A DNA stretch of 64,000 nt from a virus. The stretch covers positions 62,001 through 126,000 of the IMG/VR virus record IMGVR_UViG_3300024348_000001; one strand, written 5' to 3'. Positions 1 to 7,009 of the stretch are shown piece by piece. A model generated the notes under the pieces. That model did no database searches. It saw only the letters and a program-made list of their open reading frames with translations, and was not told where the DNA came from. Made by a program: the position numbers and the translations under genes. The number at the start of each line of letters is the position of its first letter. Within the stretch, counting starts at the first letter, position 1.

Positions 1-6
1 CGATGT

Positions 7-180
7 TCACTGATACACTCCTCTAATGTTTCCTGCGTCTGGTGATATGCGTCCCAGTGGTGGCTGGTAAGCATCTTCTTTAGATTTACAATCAGAACAC
101 CTACGGACACGCGTAGAGTCAGGTGTGATAAATTTCCACTGACACCCAAGACACACACGTACCGTTGGAGTTGGTTGCAT
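7..180 (-). CDS. Small zinc-ribbon protein (57 aa)
   Basis: The reading frame starts at ATG (180-178) and ends at TGA (9-7). It has a GAGGA Shine-Dalgarno eight bases upstream and begins three bases after the stop of the upstream gene. The protein carries two Cys pairs, CLGC near residues 10-13 and CSDC near residues 28-31, with basic residues between them. This is the arrangement of a small zinc ribbon. No catalytic domain fits in 57 residues, so a nucleic-acid- or protein-binding adaptor is the most that can be inferred. It belongs to the minus-strand run of small accessory genes. Confidence 0.6.
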   Translation of the reverse strand: MQPTPTVRVCLGCQWKFITPDSTRVRRCSDCKSKEDAYQPPLGRISPDAGNIRGVYQ

Positions 181-182
181 TG

Positions 183-746
183 TCATTCCTCAGTAATTAA
201 ATCGTCGTCATCGCATTTGTCACGGCATTCGCCAACAAATATGTCGCAAGGGTCGCCCTCGCCACTTGTTACGTACAATTTGCTTTTGTCTGCTTCGGCA
301 TTTAACTTGTCGCTGTAAAGCTCGTCAAGGTAAGCCTCTCGGCTACCTATCCCGTTACAGTAAGAACAGGTCTTGTCGTAACGCGTCAACAACGTCCGAG
401 CGTTTCTGTAATAACGAAACCAGCCGTGCTTTTCCAATTTCTTAAGATTACCCGCCAAATTAAATTCAGCAGCCCTTACGTGCGTCCTTGCAACGGCTTT
501 TCTCCATTTCTTGAGAAGCCGTTTATTTGTCGTCTCAACTTTAGCTCGTCCTTTACATTGTGGACATGGCGCTAAATTACTGCACGCCCAAGGCATGTAA
601 TACTTTCCACTAGGCATCAAACTAAATACCGAACCAATAAAAATCGAACGTTCAAACTGATCGTTCCACTCGTTCCACTGCCATTCCTCCCGGTCAAGAT
701 CTTTTCTGACACGATCCCAATCAATACCTGTTTCTACAGCCGTCAT
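183..746 (-). CDS. Protein with DnaJ-type CxxCxGxG zinc motifs (187 aa)
   Basis: Two motifs of the DnaJ central zinc-finger type are visible: CPQCKGRA in the first third and CSYCNGIG in the last third. A basic helical stretch separates them. No J domain (HPD) is present, so this is not a full chaperone; it may be a zinc-stabilised binding protein. The C-terminus is acidic (four Asp in a row). The start overlaps the stop of the upstream gene as ATGA, which suggests translational coupling. A TAAGTACTTA palindrome lies just upstream of its Shine-Dalgarno. Confidence 0.65.
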   Translation of the reverse strand: MTAVETGIDWDRVRKDLDREEWQWNEWNDQFERSIFIGSVFSLMPSGKYYMPWACSNLAPCPQCKGRAKVETTNKRLLKKWRKAVARTHVRAAEFNLAGNLKKLEKHGWFRYYRNARTLLTRYDKTCSYCNGIGSREAYLDELYSDKLNAEADKSKLYVTSGEGDPCDIFVGECRDKCDDDDLITEE

Positions 747-1087
747 GGCATTTCCTTTCTATAAGTACTTACGATTTTGTTCTTCAATTCGTTGTTCCAT
801 TCTTGATTCTTGGCAGGGTCACATCGCCATGAAATTATCACCCAGTCATCAATCGTGTCATCGTCATTAATTGTGTACGTCTCAACCACTTCGTACCGTC
901 TAACTGTTCCAATAATCCGAGCCGTGCGCAATTCTACACGCTTGTCAGCCATGATCGCCAACGTGTAATGACCAATCTCTAAGTCTATTACTTTTAAGTA
1001 CTTAGGGTCATCAATCCATTTTTTGTAACGGTCACTTGCGTGTTTTTCGGCACTTGTAGGTTCACTAATTGGCACAAACACAAACAT
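743..1087 (-). CDS. Unknown protein (114 aa)
   Basis: No family is recognised. The protein looks like a small alpha/beta domain, with a central segment of hydrophobic and charged residues alternating in strand-like fashion and a Trp-rich part near the C-terminus. Its stop overlaps the next start (ATGA), so it sits in the same transcription unit as the zinc proteins downstream. A shorter start inside the frame cannot be excluded. Confidence 0.55.
   Translation of the reverse strand: MFVFVPISEPTSAEKHASDRYKKWIDDPKYLKVIDLEIGHYTLAIMADKRVELRTARIIGTVRRYEVVETYTINDDDTIDDWVIISWRCDPAKNQEWNNELKNKIVSTYRKEMP
762..771. repeat. TAAGTACTTA palindrome upstream of the gene at 746
   Basis: Perfect 10-bp palindrome 15 bases before the start codon. 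It is inside the end of the preceding coding sequence. Confidence 0.55.
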
Positions 1088-1096
1088 AGGTTTTCC

Positions 1097-1369
1097 TTAT
1101 TTGTCAAACGACAGGAAATTACCATCTGCGCCCGTAATCGCAGCGATCAATTGCTCGTACGAATACGTGATGTCGTCGTATACATCTTTGTCTTTCAACA
1201 CAGAGATAGTGACAACATCATCGTCAAACTCAAAACGAATAGCTGTGTACCCCAAAGCTTCCGCTGTTGGGGTTTCAGTGACAACAACTGTGCGTTCGTC
1301 ACTAGCCAAAGGAATGGCTTTTTGTTTATTTCGTTTGTTGACGACGTGCACGCTTAGGTTTTGGTTCAT
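1097..1369 (-). CDS. Unknown small protein (90 aa)
   Basis: An ATG at 1369 follows a GGTGAG Shine-Dalgarno; a GTG three codons earlier (1378) is also open. The N-terminus is basic and the remainder is an acidic alpha/beta stretch with repeated Asp clusters. No family is recognised. The start lies within the tail of the upstream reading frame (stop at 1326), an overlap of about 44 bases. Confidence 0.5.
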   Translation of the reverse strand: MNQNLSVHVVNKRNKQKAIPLASDERTVVVTETPTAEALGYTAIRFEFDDDVVTISVLKDKDVYDDITYSYEQLIAAITGADGNFLSFDK

Positions 1370-1865
1370 CAGGCTCACCCCAGTTCATTTCTACAAGAAA
1401 GGCCCGCCAAGCCTCGATCAAGGTCTCACGGGGGCAAAGTACTTCTTTGTCACAGAAAGCGCTCACGCAGTCATAATCGAGGCCCGGAAAGGCACGTTTT
1501 AATTCTGCGTGTAAAAACTTGTACGCGTCAAAAAACACTGTGGCTTTGTAACACGTGCGGTAATGTTCTTCTACCACATCTAACCAACTTACCAAATCAC
1601 GGCGACCTTGAGCATCTTCACTGGCGTTATAGCACAACATATTTGTAGTTAGCTTAAACGGTATTTTATATTTTTGGATCGTCGCATTTGAGATTAATTC
1701 GTCGTCGGGTACTGGCGGAAGTTCGATCATGTAAAGATCCCCATGACTGTTGAAGGTGAAATTTCTTGTCCATGAGTCGGCGCATACCAAAGAGATACCC
1801 AACAACAGCGCCAGCATGAATGTCGGTAGATTGTTGCGACAAAAACAACGCGTCGTACAAACCAT
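1326..1865 (-). CDS. C-terminal half of a frameshifted gene, or a signal-peptide protein (179 aa)
   Basis: Two readings are possible. Taken alone, the first 30 residues look like a signal peptide: a basic start, then a hydrophobic run LPTFMLALLLGISLVC. However, the first 41 codons or so overlap, in another frame, a well-formed part of the upstream gene. Removing one G from a GGGG run (plus-strand CCCC at 1739-1742) joins the two frames into a single protein of about 436 residues. The C-terminus is rich in Lys/Arg/Pro and the middle has several Cys. I favour the fused reading but cannot prove it. Confidence 0.45.
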   Translation of the reverse strand: MVCTTRCFCRNNLPTFMLALLLGISLVCADSWTRNFTFNSHGDLYMIELPPVPDDELISNATIQKYKIPFKLTTNMLCYNASEDAQGRRDLVSWLDVVEEHYRTCYKATVFFDAYKFLHAELKRAFPGLDYDCVSAFCDKEVLCPRETLIEAWRAFLVEMNWGEPDEPKPKRARRQQTK

Positions 1866-2637
1866 ACGGAAACGTTAATGCTGAACCAAAAATAGACGTG
1901 GGATCAAAATCAGACGCTAGATGCCATTGAAACGCAACACGGGTACTGATTGACGACGGTAGTGGTGTCTGTAGTGCGTTGGTGTTGGTCAAATGCAACG
2001 ACAGTCGATTAACCGTGAACACGTTGCGTGCCTGTTGATAATCAAACCATGTCGTACTAAAACCACCTTGCGGTTCTGTCACACGACAATTTAACGAATC
2101 GGTTTCAAACCACAGTTGTTCGTAAGATCGTAACAACCTTGCGTTTGTTAAAAGTTGTGCCGCTAATTGTTCGGCATTAGCAACTGAAACAATCGATGGA
2201 ATAAAACTGTCGTCAAATGCATTGCAACCAAAGATTCCCGGAATAATTGGTGCTGACAAAACAAACGATTGACTAAAAGTTACGCCTACATATTTTACGT
2301 CGTTGCGTAAAAGCGCAGGTCGTAATTTGTCGCGACAGAAAATGTACATCTTTCGGAAGAAACAATACGGGCAAATAAAAGAACCACACCGAAAAGCACT
2401 AGCTTTAGTTTCTGCTGTCGGTAAATGGTTGCAATACAATAAACGTTTACTAAATTGTTGAGTTAATACGTCAGGTCCAACACGTTGCAACAATTTGCTA
2501 ATTGCGTTGTGACGATATTGTTTTAATCGTACAACTTGCTGGTTAAACGAAAGTTTTCGTTTGGTGTTGTTCAGTTTGGCATTTACAAAGATCGCATCAA
2601 GAGACGCTTTGTAAAACTTGTGTGGATCCCACGACAT
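1666..2637 (-). CDS. Cys-cluster protein, possible replication-initiator-like (323 aa as read)
   Basis: The N-terminal third is basic and helical. It is followed by a Cys cluster around residues 93-103 (RCGSFICPYC, then FFRK), which resembles the Cys-rich motif upstream of the catalytic domain in some rolling-circle Rep proteins. No HUH metal-binding motif or catalytic Tyr context is evident, so the Rep link is weak. The last 25 or so codons as read look non-native (Arg/Ser rich), and the adjacent frame continues plausibly after the GGGG run. A structured leader and direct repeats lie upstream of its start. Confidence 0.5.
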   Translation of the reverse strand: MSWDPHKFYKASLDAIFVNAKLNNTKRKLSFNQQVVRLKQYRHNAISKLLQRVGPDVLTQQFSKRLLYCNHLPTAETKASAFRCGSFICPYCFFRKMYIFCRDKLRPALLRNDVKYVGVTFSQSFVLSAPIIPGIFGCNAFDDSFIPSIVSVANAEQLAAQLLTNARLLRSYEQLWFETDSLNCRVTEPQGGFSTTWFDYQQARNVFTVNRLSLHLTNTNALQTPLPSSISTRVAFQWHLASDFDPTSIFGSALTFPYGLYDALFLSQQSTDIHAGAVVGYLFGMRRLMDKKFHLQQSWGSLHDRTSASTRRRINLKCDDPKI

Positions 2638-2659
2638 TTGGTGTATTCCCTCAAAGCGG

Positions 2660-2723
2660 GGCCTGCTTTAGCAGGCCACGCTTATCTACTTACGTAGTAA
2701 GTAGGTCGTCCTTTAGTAGACCT
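2660..2723. promoter_or_regulatory. Three consecutive hairpins upstream of the Cys-cluster gene
   Basis: Three inverted repeats follow one another. GGCCTGC pairs with GCAGGCC (2660-2677, loop TTTA). CTACTTAC pairs with GTAAGTAG (2686-2704, loop GTA). AGGTC pairs with GACCT (2703-2723), overlapping the previous arm by two bases. They occupy the leader of the gene starting at 2637 on the minus strand. They could act as terminator, attenuator or mRNA-stabilising structures; no long U tract follows. Confidence 0.55.
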
Positions 2724-2730
2724 TATCTTA

Positions 2731-3002
2731 CAAACTTGCCATAACATTGCGTGCAGTAACAAGTTATGGCATCGAGTTGTGCTTTACATCCAAAACCTCA
2801 CAAACTTGACGTAAGTCCCTTATTCGATCAGTACATATGGCGTCGAGACAAAAATAATTACTTACGCGTTTGCGACAAACTAAGTTGTTTGTATTGAAGA
2901 AAGTAAGGTGGTTTTTAGCCAGTAAATTTGACGTAACATTGTGCGCACCATAGAGTTGTGTCATTTTATTGTGCTTTACATCCAAAACCTTACAAACTTG
3001 CC
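2731..3002. repeat. Direct and inverted repeats in a 390-base intergenic block
   Basis: A 32-bp unit (TTGTGCTTTACATCCAAAAC and continuing) occurs at 2777-2808 and 2969-3000 with one mismatch. A shorter core, ACAAACTTG, recurs at 2730, 2800 and 2992. The pair CATAACATTGCGTGC / CGTAACATTGTGCGC is a further diverged repeat. A 9-bp inverted repeat, TGCCATAAC...GTTATGGCA, spans about 2738-2771. The layout is iteron-like and lies upstream of the Cys-cluster gene, so an origin or regulatory region is possible. Confidence 0.6.
2764..2985 (-). CDS. Doubtful open frame across repeats (73 aa)
   Basis: The frame begins and ends inside the two copies of the 32-bp repeat, so its termini both read DVKHN. 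There is an AAGG sequence before the start, but no recognisable domain. It may be an accidental frame in a noncoding regulatory block, and is recorded because nothing excludes translation. Confidence 0.2.
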   Translation of the reverse strand: MDVKHNKMTQLYGAHNVTSNLLAKNHLTFFNTNNLVCRKRVSNYFCLDAICTDRIRDLRQVCEVLDVKHNSMP

Positions 3003-3025
3003 ATATGTACGGATCGTTATTAGAC

Positions 3026-3313
3026 TTACGGCATTGCGGCTTCGATAAAAAATGCGCTTATTTCTTTCCAGTCAATTTTAGACAACGCATCGTTTAACAG
3101 TTCAGCGTGAAGGCCTGTGCATTCGTGTTGCGACAAGTCTTTTTCTAAAGCATTTGCTAATAACTGCGTTGCTTCTTCTACGTCGTTATCGTTGCGTTCT
3201 AGTAATTCTTTTGCTTCGTTGTCCCAATAATTAGTTGCGCCCTCTGTGCCGCCTATCCACATGTTGACAGCCCATGTTTCGTAGGTGGACCAGCCGTTGT
3301 ATTCTTTGTCCAT
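3026..3313 (-). CDS. DUF7249-type protein (95 aa)
   Basis: The N-terminus NGWSTYETWAVNMWI is the signature of a small phage and bacterial family of unknown function (remembered as DUF7249, with NGWxxYETW followed by a W/I-rich helix). The rest is acidic and helical, and the length is normal for the family. The gene is the last minus-strand gene before the divergent plus-strand Ala-rich gene. Family assignment is likely; function is unknown. Confidence 0.75.
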   Translation of the reverse strand: MDKEYNGWSTYETWAVNMWIGGTEGATNYWDNEAKELLERNDNDVEEATQLLANALEKDLSQHECTGLHAELLNDALSKIDWKEISAFFIEAAMP

Positions 3314-3425
3314 AAACGCAAACTCCTAGATTTGTCAGAACATACCGTAAAACATTAAGTATCAAAACGAACTCAACATCGTTTACACTAAAAGCAACGC
3401 ACATGTAAATACCTGAGGTTTTGCC

Positions 3426-4577
3426 ATGCCTACGTTAACCGCAGAACGCGCATTTTTTGGTTATAGAGGTTACAACGCTTCAGGTATTTGGGAAACCGGT
3501 TCTGGTACTTTAAATGCGCATATTGCCAGTGCGTTAGCTGCGTTAGCTACAGCTGTTACTAATCTTGACGACGCTAAAGTTGCGTTACCGTTAGCCAAAC
3601 AAGACGTAGTTGCCGCAAAAGCGGCTCTGGCTACTGCAATTATACTTTTTAAACAACGTAAAACTGATGCTTACGCTGCCGCTGCAATTACATTAAAAGA
3701 AGACCTTATCATTGCAAAAAAAACATACGATCAAAATAAAGCTTCAGCGCAAACTACGTATGATAACGTTAAAACACGCATTTCTGCACCGGAAACCGGA
3801 GAGTTAGCCGTACTTAAAACGGAATTAGACGCAGATAAAGCGACGCTAGTAACCGCTACAACAACTAAAGACAATGCGATTAACACTCCAACGACCGGCC
3901 TTAAAGCAGTTTTAGCAACAGCGTTAGCGTTGGCTAGATCTAATTTGGCTACAGCGCGAAGCACAGCGCAAGGAATTTATACGACAGCGTTGGAAACGTA
4001 CACAACTGACCGCGCAACGGCATTGTCTGCAATTACAACAGCTAAAGTTAATAAGAAAGCAGCATTAGCCGCAATTAACATTGCAAACGCAGCTATTGCC
4101 GCAGCTATTGCCGCTAACAACGCTGGAGCCGAAGCTACAGCACGCGCGCAATTAGCCGATGCAATAGCCGCGCAAAATGCAGCTATTCAAGCGGAAACAG
4201 ACGGACACGCTGCAATTGACGCGGCACTTGTTACACGTAATGCAGCATTGGTTACGCGCAACACTGCATACGATACAGCAAAAAGTACCGCAGACGCTGC
4301 TATTGCTGCGGCTAAAGAAACATTTGCAACAGATTTGGCAACTGTTATGGGCACGTTTAACACGGCTAAAGGCGTGTATGACGCAGCAAGTGCACAATAC
4401 ACATTGGATGTAGCTGACCTTAAAGCAGAACTTGCAACGGCGCTTGAACAACGAAACATTGCGTGGGGGTTGGCCAAAATAATTTTTGACGACATGACTA
4501 AAGACGCAAACGAAAATTTAATTGTTTTGAAACACGCTGCGGACGAAGCGTACAACGCCGCAATTGCAGATGCGTAA
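3426..4577 (+). CDS. Ala-rich, all-helical repeat protein (383 aa)
   Basis: After about 30 residues of ordinary sequence (Phe/Tyr/Gly rich), the protein becomes an almost uninterrupted Ala/Thr/Asp/Lys helix with a regular 'AAIAAA' texture. There are no Cys and essentially no Pro except near residue 120. It should form a long coiled coil or fibre. The Shine-Dalgarno GAGG lies eight bases before ATG. It is one of only three plus-strand genes, is monocistronic, and ends in a strong terminator hairpin. A virion fibre or capsid-associated rod is possible, but there is no family match. Confidence 0.75.
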   Translation: MPTLTAERAFFGYRGYNASGIWETGSGTLNAHIASALAALATAVTNLDDAKVALPLAKQDVVAAKAALATAIILFKQRKTDAYAAAAITLKEDLIIAKKTYDQNKASAQTTYDNVKTRISAPETGELAVLKTELDADKATLVTATTTKDNAINTPTTGLKAVLATALALARSNLATARSTAQGIYTTALETYTTDRATALSAITTAKVNKKAALAAINIANAAIAAAIAANNAGAEATARAQLADAIAAQNAAIQAETDGHAAIDAALVTRNAALVTRNTAYDTAKSTADAAIAAAKETFATDLATVMGTFNTAKGVYDAASAQYTLDVADLKAELATALEQRNIAWGLAKIIFDDMTKDANENLIVLKHAADEAYNAAIADA

Positions 4578-4616
4578 CGAAACGTCAGGACTTATGTGTA
4601 ATGCCTGACGTTTCGT
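4577..4616. terminator. Bidirectional terminator hairpin
   Basis: A perfect 13-bp inverted repeat, ACGAAACGTCAGG (4577-4589) and CCTGACGTTTCGT (4604-4616), has a 14-base loop. It lies between the plus-strand Ala-rich gene and the convergent minus-strand zinc protein, so it can serve both. No long T run follows on either strand. Confidence 0.75.
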
Positions 4617-4636
4617 AACATGTTTAACAATTAAAC

Positions 4637-4843
4637 TTATTCAGAACTACCACCGTGGTAAGTTCTGTCGTGTTGAGCGCCGCTTCTATAATCGTCGCCG
4701 CATTGACTAGAGCCTAATGGCAAGTCCATGCGACAAACAGAACACTCTCGGCCCCAAAATGCAACATCTTGCTCGGGCATAGGTTTTTTACAGCCGTCAC
4801 AAGGCACAGTAGGTATGTTTGGTACAATCTTTCGTTTAGGCAT
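4637..4843 (-). CDS. Small four-Cys zinc protein (68 aa)
   Basis: Two Cys pairs, CDGC (residues 15-18) and CSVC (34-37), are spaced like a zinc ribbon, followed by a Gly/Asp/His-rich tail. The N-terminus is basic. The gene starts three bases after the stop of the DUF6915-like gene. A small nucleic-acid-binding or regulatory role is only an inference. Confidence 0.6.
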   Translation of the reverse strand: MPKRKIVPNIPTVPCDGCKKPMPEQDVAFWGRECSVCRMDLPLGSSQCGDDYRSGAQHDRTYHGGSSE

Positions 4844-4846
4844 GTG

Positions 4847-5203
4847 TTACTCCGTTAGTTGAGCTTCGATCTTTTCGGTCTTACCCATCCAAGGACATGG
4901 TTTGATTGTTACAAACCAATCTTTGAGCGACGGGATGTGGCCTAGATCTTCTTTGACATGGCGTTCCGCAATCCACCTTACAGGGATCTTTCGCCCTGTG
5001 GAAATTGTGATGGTGTGATCTGTTCCGCCAAATAATCTTTCGGCTTCGTAAATGCCTTGCGAATGGTGTCGCAAGGCACGGTGTCTAAAATCACCAAAGT
5101 GTTCTTTTGACGCGTCGAACCAGTCGTGGATTTGTATGTAATCCTCGACCGTTCCGCCCCATACTTTGACACAGCTCAAGGCATGGTGGTAGGGGTTGGC
5201 CAC
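4847..5203 (-). CDS. DUF6915-like protein (118 aa)
   Basis: The N-terminal pattern PYHHALSCVKVWGG, then WFDASKEHFGDFRHRALRHH and an E-x-x-FG segment, matches a family I recall as DUF6915, found in phages and bacteria. The many conserved His residues suggest metal binding, which is inferred only. The C-terminal part has the PSLKDWF motif typical of the family. The length is normal and function is unknown. Confidence 0.7.
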   Translation of the reverse strand: MANPYHHALSCVKVWGGTVEDYIQIHDWFDASKEHFGDFRHRALRHHSQGIYEAERLFGGTDHTITISTGRKIPVRWIAERHVKEDLGHIPSLKDWFVTIKPCPWMGKTEKIEAQLTE

Positions 5204-5205
5204 GA

Positions 5206-5670
5206 TTAAACCTCTTCCGCTACGTTGTTAAGGTTGAACGTTCCTTCGACAACGTTTACGACGCGTTCGTTAAATTCACACCTAATTGCGCCGGTATCGA
5301 TGTTGTAATAGATTGTCCCGGATGTGCCTTCGTTAATTTCCCAGCCGGGAATATTTTGACTTAAAATGTCATACGTTACCGTCTCCAATGCGTCTGCAAG
5401 TGTTAGTTCTTTTTGTTTTATTATCGGTTCCCACTTGCCTTCGTGGTGTGCAAAACCTTCTTGTACGTCAAAATCGCCGATACTAAGCGTTGCCGGGTGT
5501 TTTGGCGGCATTGAGTCGTTGAACTGGAAATCCATGTCTTCGATTTGACCGCTGTCTCCGGAGCCGTCAAACGTTACGACAATCCGTGCGTAGTTAGATG
5601 CCTTGCACACCGACAGAACTTTGCGCCAAATATTCAAAGCATCGTCTTTCATAGTAATTTGCATAATCAT
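5206..5670 (-). CDS. DUF6878-like protein, copy 1 (154 aa)
   Basis: A short helix is followed by a strand with the motif FDGSGDSGQIE, which I associate with the DUF6878 family; the function is unknown. The protein is a clear paralogue of the gene immediately upstream. Both share the start MIM, the NIWRK segment, the GDSGQI/GDKGQI loop, the IIKQKELT-ADAL segment and a strand-rich C-terminus. The translation start regions are also duplicated (AAGGATGGGATGAT before each start). Confidence 0.65.
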   Translation of the reverse strand: MIMQITMKDDALNIWRKVLSVCKASNYARIVVTFDGSGDSGQIEDMDFQFNDSMPPKHPATLSIGDFDVQEGFAHHEGKWEPIIKQKELTLADALETVTYDILSQNIPGWEINEGTSGTIYYNIDTGAIRCEFNERVVNVVEGTFNLNNVAEEV

Positions 5671-5683
5671 CCCATCCTTATGA

Positions 5684-6109
5684 TTAAACTTGTTTCTTTA
5701 TCTCGGCCAAGTCACACGTTCCTGTGCTAGTTTTTACACGGCTGAATTCACACTCAATTAAGCCGGTAGCCGTGTCGTATGTAATTGTTCCGGTGTTGCT
5801 GTTGCTACATTCCCATTTGTAAAAATTATTTATTAAAATTTCGTACGTTACTATTTTTAACGCGTCTGCAAATGTTAGTTCTTTTTGTTTAATTATTCGC
5901 GTACAGCTATCTGTACAAAATTCTTCTACATCAAAAACGCCAATACTATTGCAAAACTGAAAATCCGTGGTTTTAATTTGACCCTTGTCCCCATCGCCTT
6001 TAAACGTCACAACAATATCTTCGTGATCAAAATCTTCGCACAGCACTAAAATTTTGCGCCAAATATTCAAACCATTGTCTTCCATTTCAATTTTAAATGC
6101 CATGATCAT
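5684..6109 (-). CDS. DUF6878-like protein, copy 2 (141 aa)
   Basis: This is the paralogue of the downstream gene, shorter by the middle segment between the GDKGQI loop and the IIKQKELT motif. The start at 6109 (MIMAFKI) is chosen because it overlaps the stop of the upstream gene as ATGA and aligns with the paralogue's start; a longer frame to 6160 would overlap the upstream zinc gene. Function is unknown. Confidence 0.65.
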   Translation of the reverse strand: MIMAFKIEMEDNGLNIWRKILVLCEDFDHEDIVVTFKGDGDKGQIKTTDFQFCNSIGVFDVEEFCTDSCTRIIKQKELTFADALKIVTYEILINNFYKWECSNSNTGTITYDTATGLIECEFSRVKTSTGTCDLAEIKKQV

Positions 6110-6309
6110 CCCATCCTTATGATTAATTCTTCTGCTCCAAACACTTTCTTCTCGCCGCAAGATTTACAGACACCACGACGCATGTCTGGCTCAACGCCAT
6201 GAGTTTCTGCGTGACAAGCGATGCAGAAACCTACGTTGTCGCCTGATTCACACGCCGCTATGATTCTGTCCAGATCTAGTTTTGGCACGGTGCGTTCCTC
6301 CTTGGCCAT
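6106..6309 (-). CDS. Small phage zinc-finger protein (67 aa)
   Basis: A helix (LDRIIAACESGDNVGF) leads into CIAC and later CKSC, ending with FGAEELI. This is a frequent small phage protein type with one structural zinc site. It probably binds another protein or nucleic acid, but no role is established. It is coupled by ATGA to the next gene. Confidence 0.7.
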   Translation of the reverse strand: MAKEERTVPKLDLDRIIAACESGDNVGFCIACHAETHGVEPDMRRGVCKSCGEKKVFGAEELIIRMG

Positions 6310-6545
6310 GACGAATACCTCTTATCGTTTCTGTCAATTTCCCCAATTACTGCATTGAGTATTGGAACTAGCGCTTCGTTCTCGGTAAGTATTTGCTTGT
6401 CTTCGTCCGGATCGTTTTGCTCTTTAATCATTTGTTTTAAAAGAGCTATGTCTCTTTGTGTTCCCAATACTGACAACGTAAACAAACTTTGTATCAGTTG
6501 TTGAATTGCAAATTTCGTGGAGCTCTGTAACTGCATTTGCATCAC
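6276..6545 (-). CDS. Unknown helical protein (89 aa)
   Basis: The sequence is predominantly helical, with a Met/Gln-rich start and an acidic middle. Its last 11 codons overlap the next gene's start. No family is recognised. The start ATG at 6545 (or 6542) follows an AGGAG-like sequence (tcactcctc on the plus strand). Confidence 0.5.
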   Translation of the reverse strand: MMQMQLQSSTKFAIQQLIQSLFTLSVLGTQRDIALLKQMIKEQNDPDEDKQILTENEALVPILNAVIGEIDRNDKRYSSWPRRNAPCQN

Positions 6546-6574
6546 TCCTCGAGTTATTAACCTTTAACGCCAAA

Positions 6575-6596
6575 GGCCACGGTTTTACCCGTGGCC
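6575..6596 (-). terminator. Hairpin after the secreted-protein gene
   Basis: GGCCACGG (6575-6582) and CCGTGGCC (6589-6596) form a perfect 8-bp stem with a six-base loop. On the minus strand it follows the stop of the signal-peptide gene and precedes a short T-rich stretch. It is a likely intrinsic terminator, with a weak U tract. Confidence 0.6.
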
Positions 6597-6622
6597 CGTA
6601 CGTTAATCGTAAAAGCGTTGAC

Positions 6623-6928
6623 TTATCGGTAACGTACGCAGGCAAACCAGCCATTGCGGCCGCGAGACACTGCAATCTCTACTGGTGTTCTTTTCCCCCA
6701 GTAGCAGCAATTGTGAATGGCGTCTTGTGCGCTACGGGTGCTGAAACCCACACCTTCGTACCTGAACGATCCGCCGCGATGAGCCATACGTCCTGTTGAC
6801 GCAGACGCATTGGCGCTTGCTTGAGCCGAAAGGCCTCCTGCCGCCGATACAGGTGCAATCATCGAAACACTCAAAACCAAAGCCAACATAGCCATCCTGA
6901 CCATATGTCGAAATCCTTTCATGAACAT
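6623..6928 (-). CDS. Secreted phage protein with signal peptide (101 aa)
   Basis: A basic N-terminus and the hydrophobic core MAMLALVLSVSMIAPVSA, ending in VSA-A, form a standard Sec signal peptide of about 29 residues. The mature part contains the motif EGVGFSTRSAQDAI, then NCCYW and a terminal CVRYR. This pattern occurs in small exported phage proteins I have seen, all of unknown role. Three Cys remain in the mature protein, so disulfides in the periplasm are possible. The gene has its own promoter-like sequence and terminator, so it is probably an independent unit. Confidence 0.75.
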   Translation of the reverse strand: MFMKGFRHMVRMAMLALVLSVSMIAPVSAAGGLSAQASANASASTGRMAHRGGSFRYEGVGFSTRSAQDAIHNCCYWGKRTPVEIAVSRGRNGWFACVRYR

Positions 6929-6963
6929 GCCATCATTGTCCGGCTCGTTCTAAGCCCGGGCCG

Positions 6964-6994
6964 CTATAACACTGTTTTAAGTTTTGTTTGTCAA
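6964..6994 (-). promoter_or_regulatory. Sigma-70-like promoter for the secreted protein
   Basis: On the minus strand a perfect -35 TTGACA (plus 6989-6994) is followed after 18-19 bases by GTTATA/TTATAG (plus 6964-6970). The start codon lies about 36 bases downstream of the -10 element. Confidence 0.5.
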
Positions 6995-7009
6995 TACCGA
7001 TCGAGACTG

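Noticed and set aside
1666-2637. Rolling-circle replication initiator with HUH nuclease
   Set aside because: The Cys cluster resembles some Rep proteins, but no HUH motif or catalytic Tyr context could be found.
3382-3409. TTTACA-N16-TGTAAA promoter candidate before the Ala-rich plus-strand gene
   Set aside because: A start site seven bases beyond the -10 would fall inside the Shine-Dalgarno, so it would not leave a usable leader.
4152-4555. Cys-rich and Ala/Val-rich minus-strand frames opposite the Ala-rich gene
   Set aside because: They mirror Ala/Thr codons and have no start signals or domain pattern.
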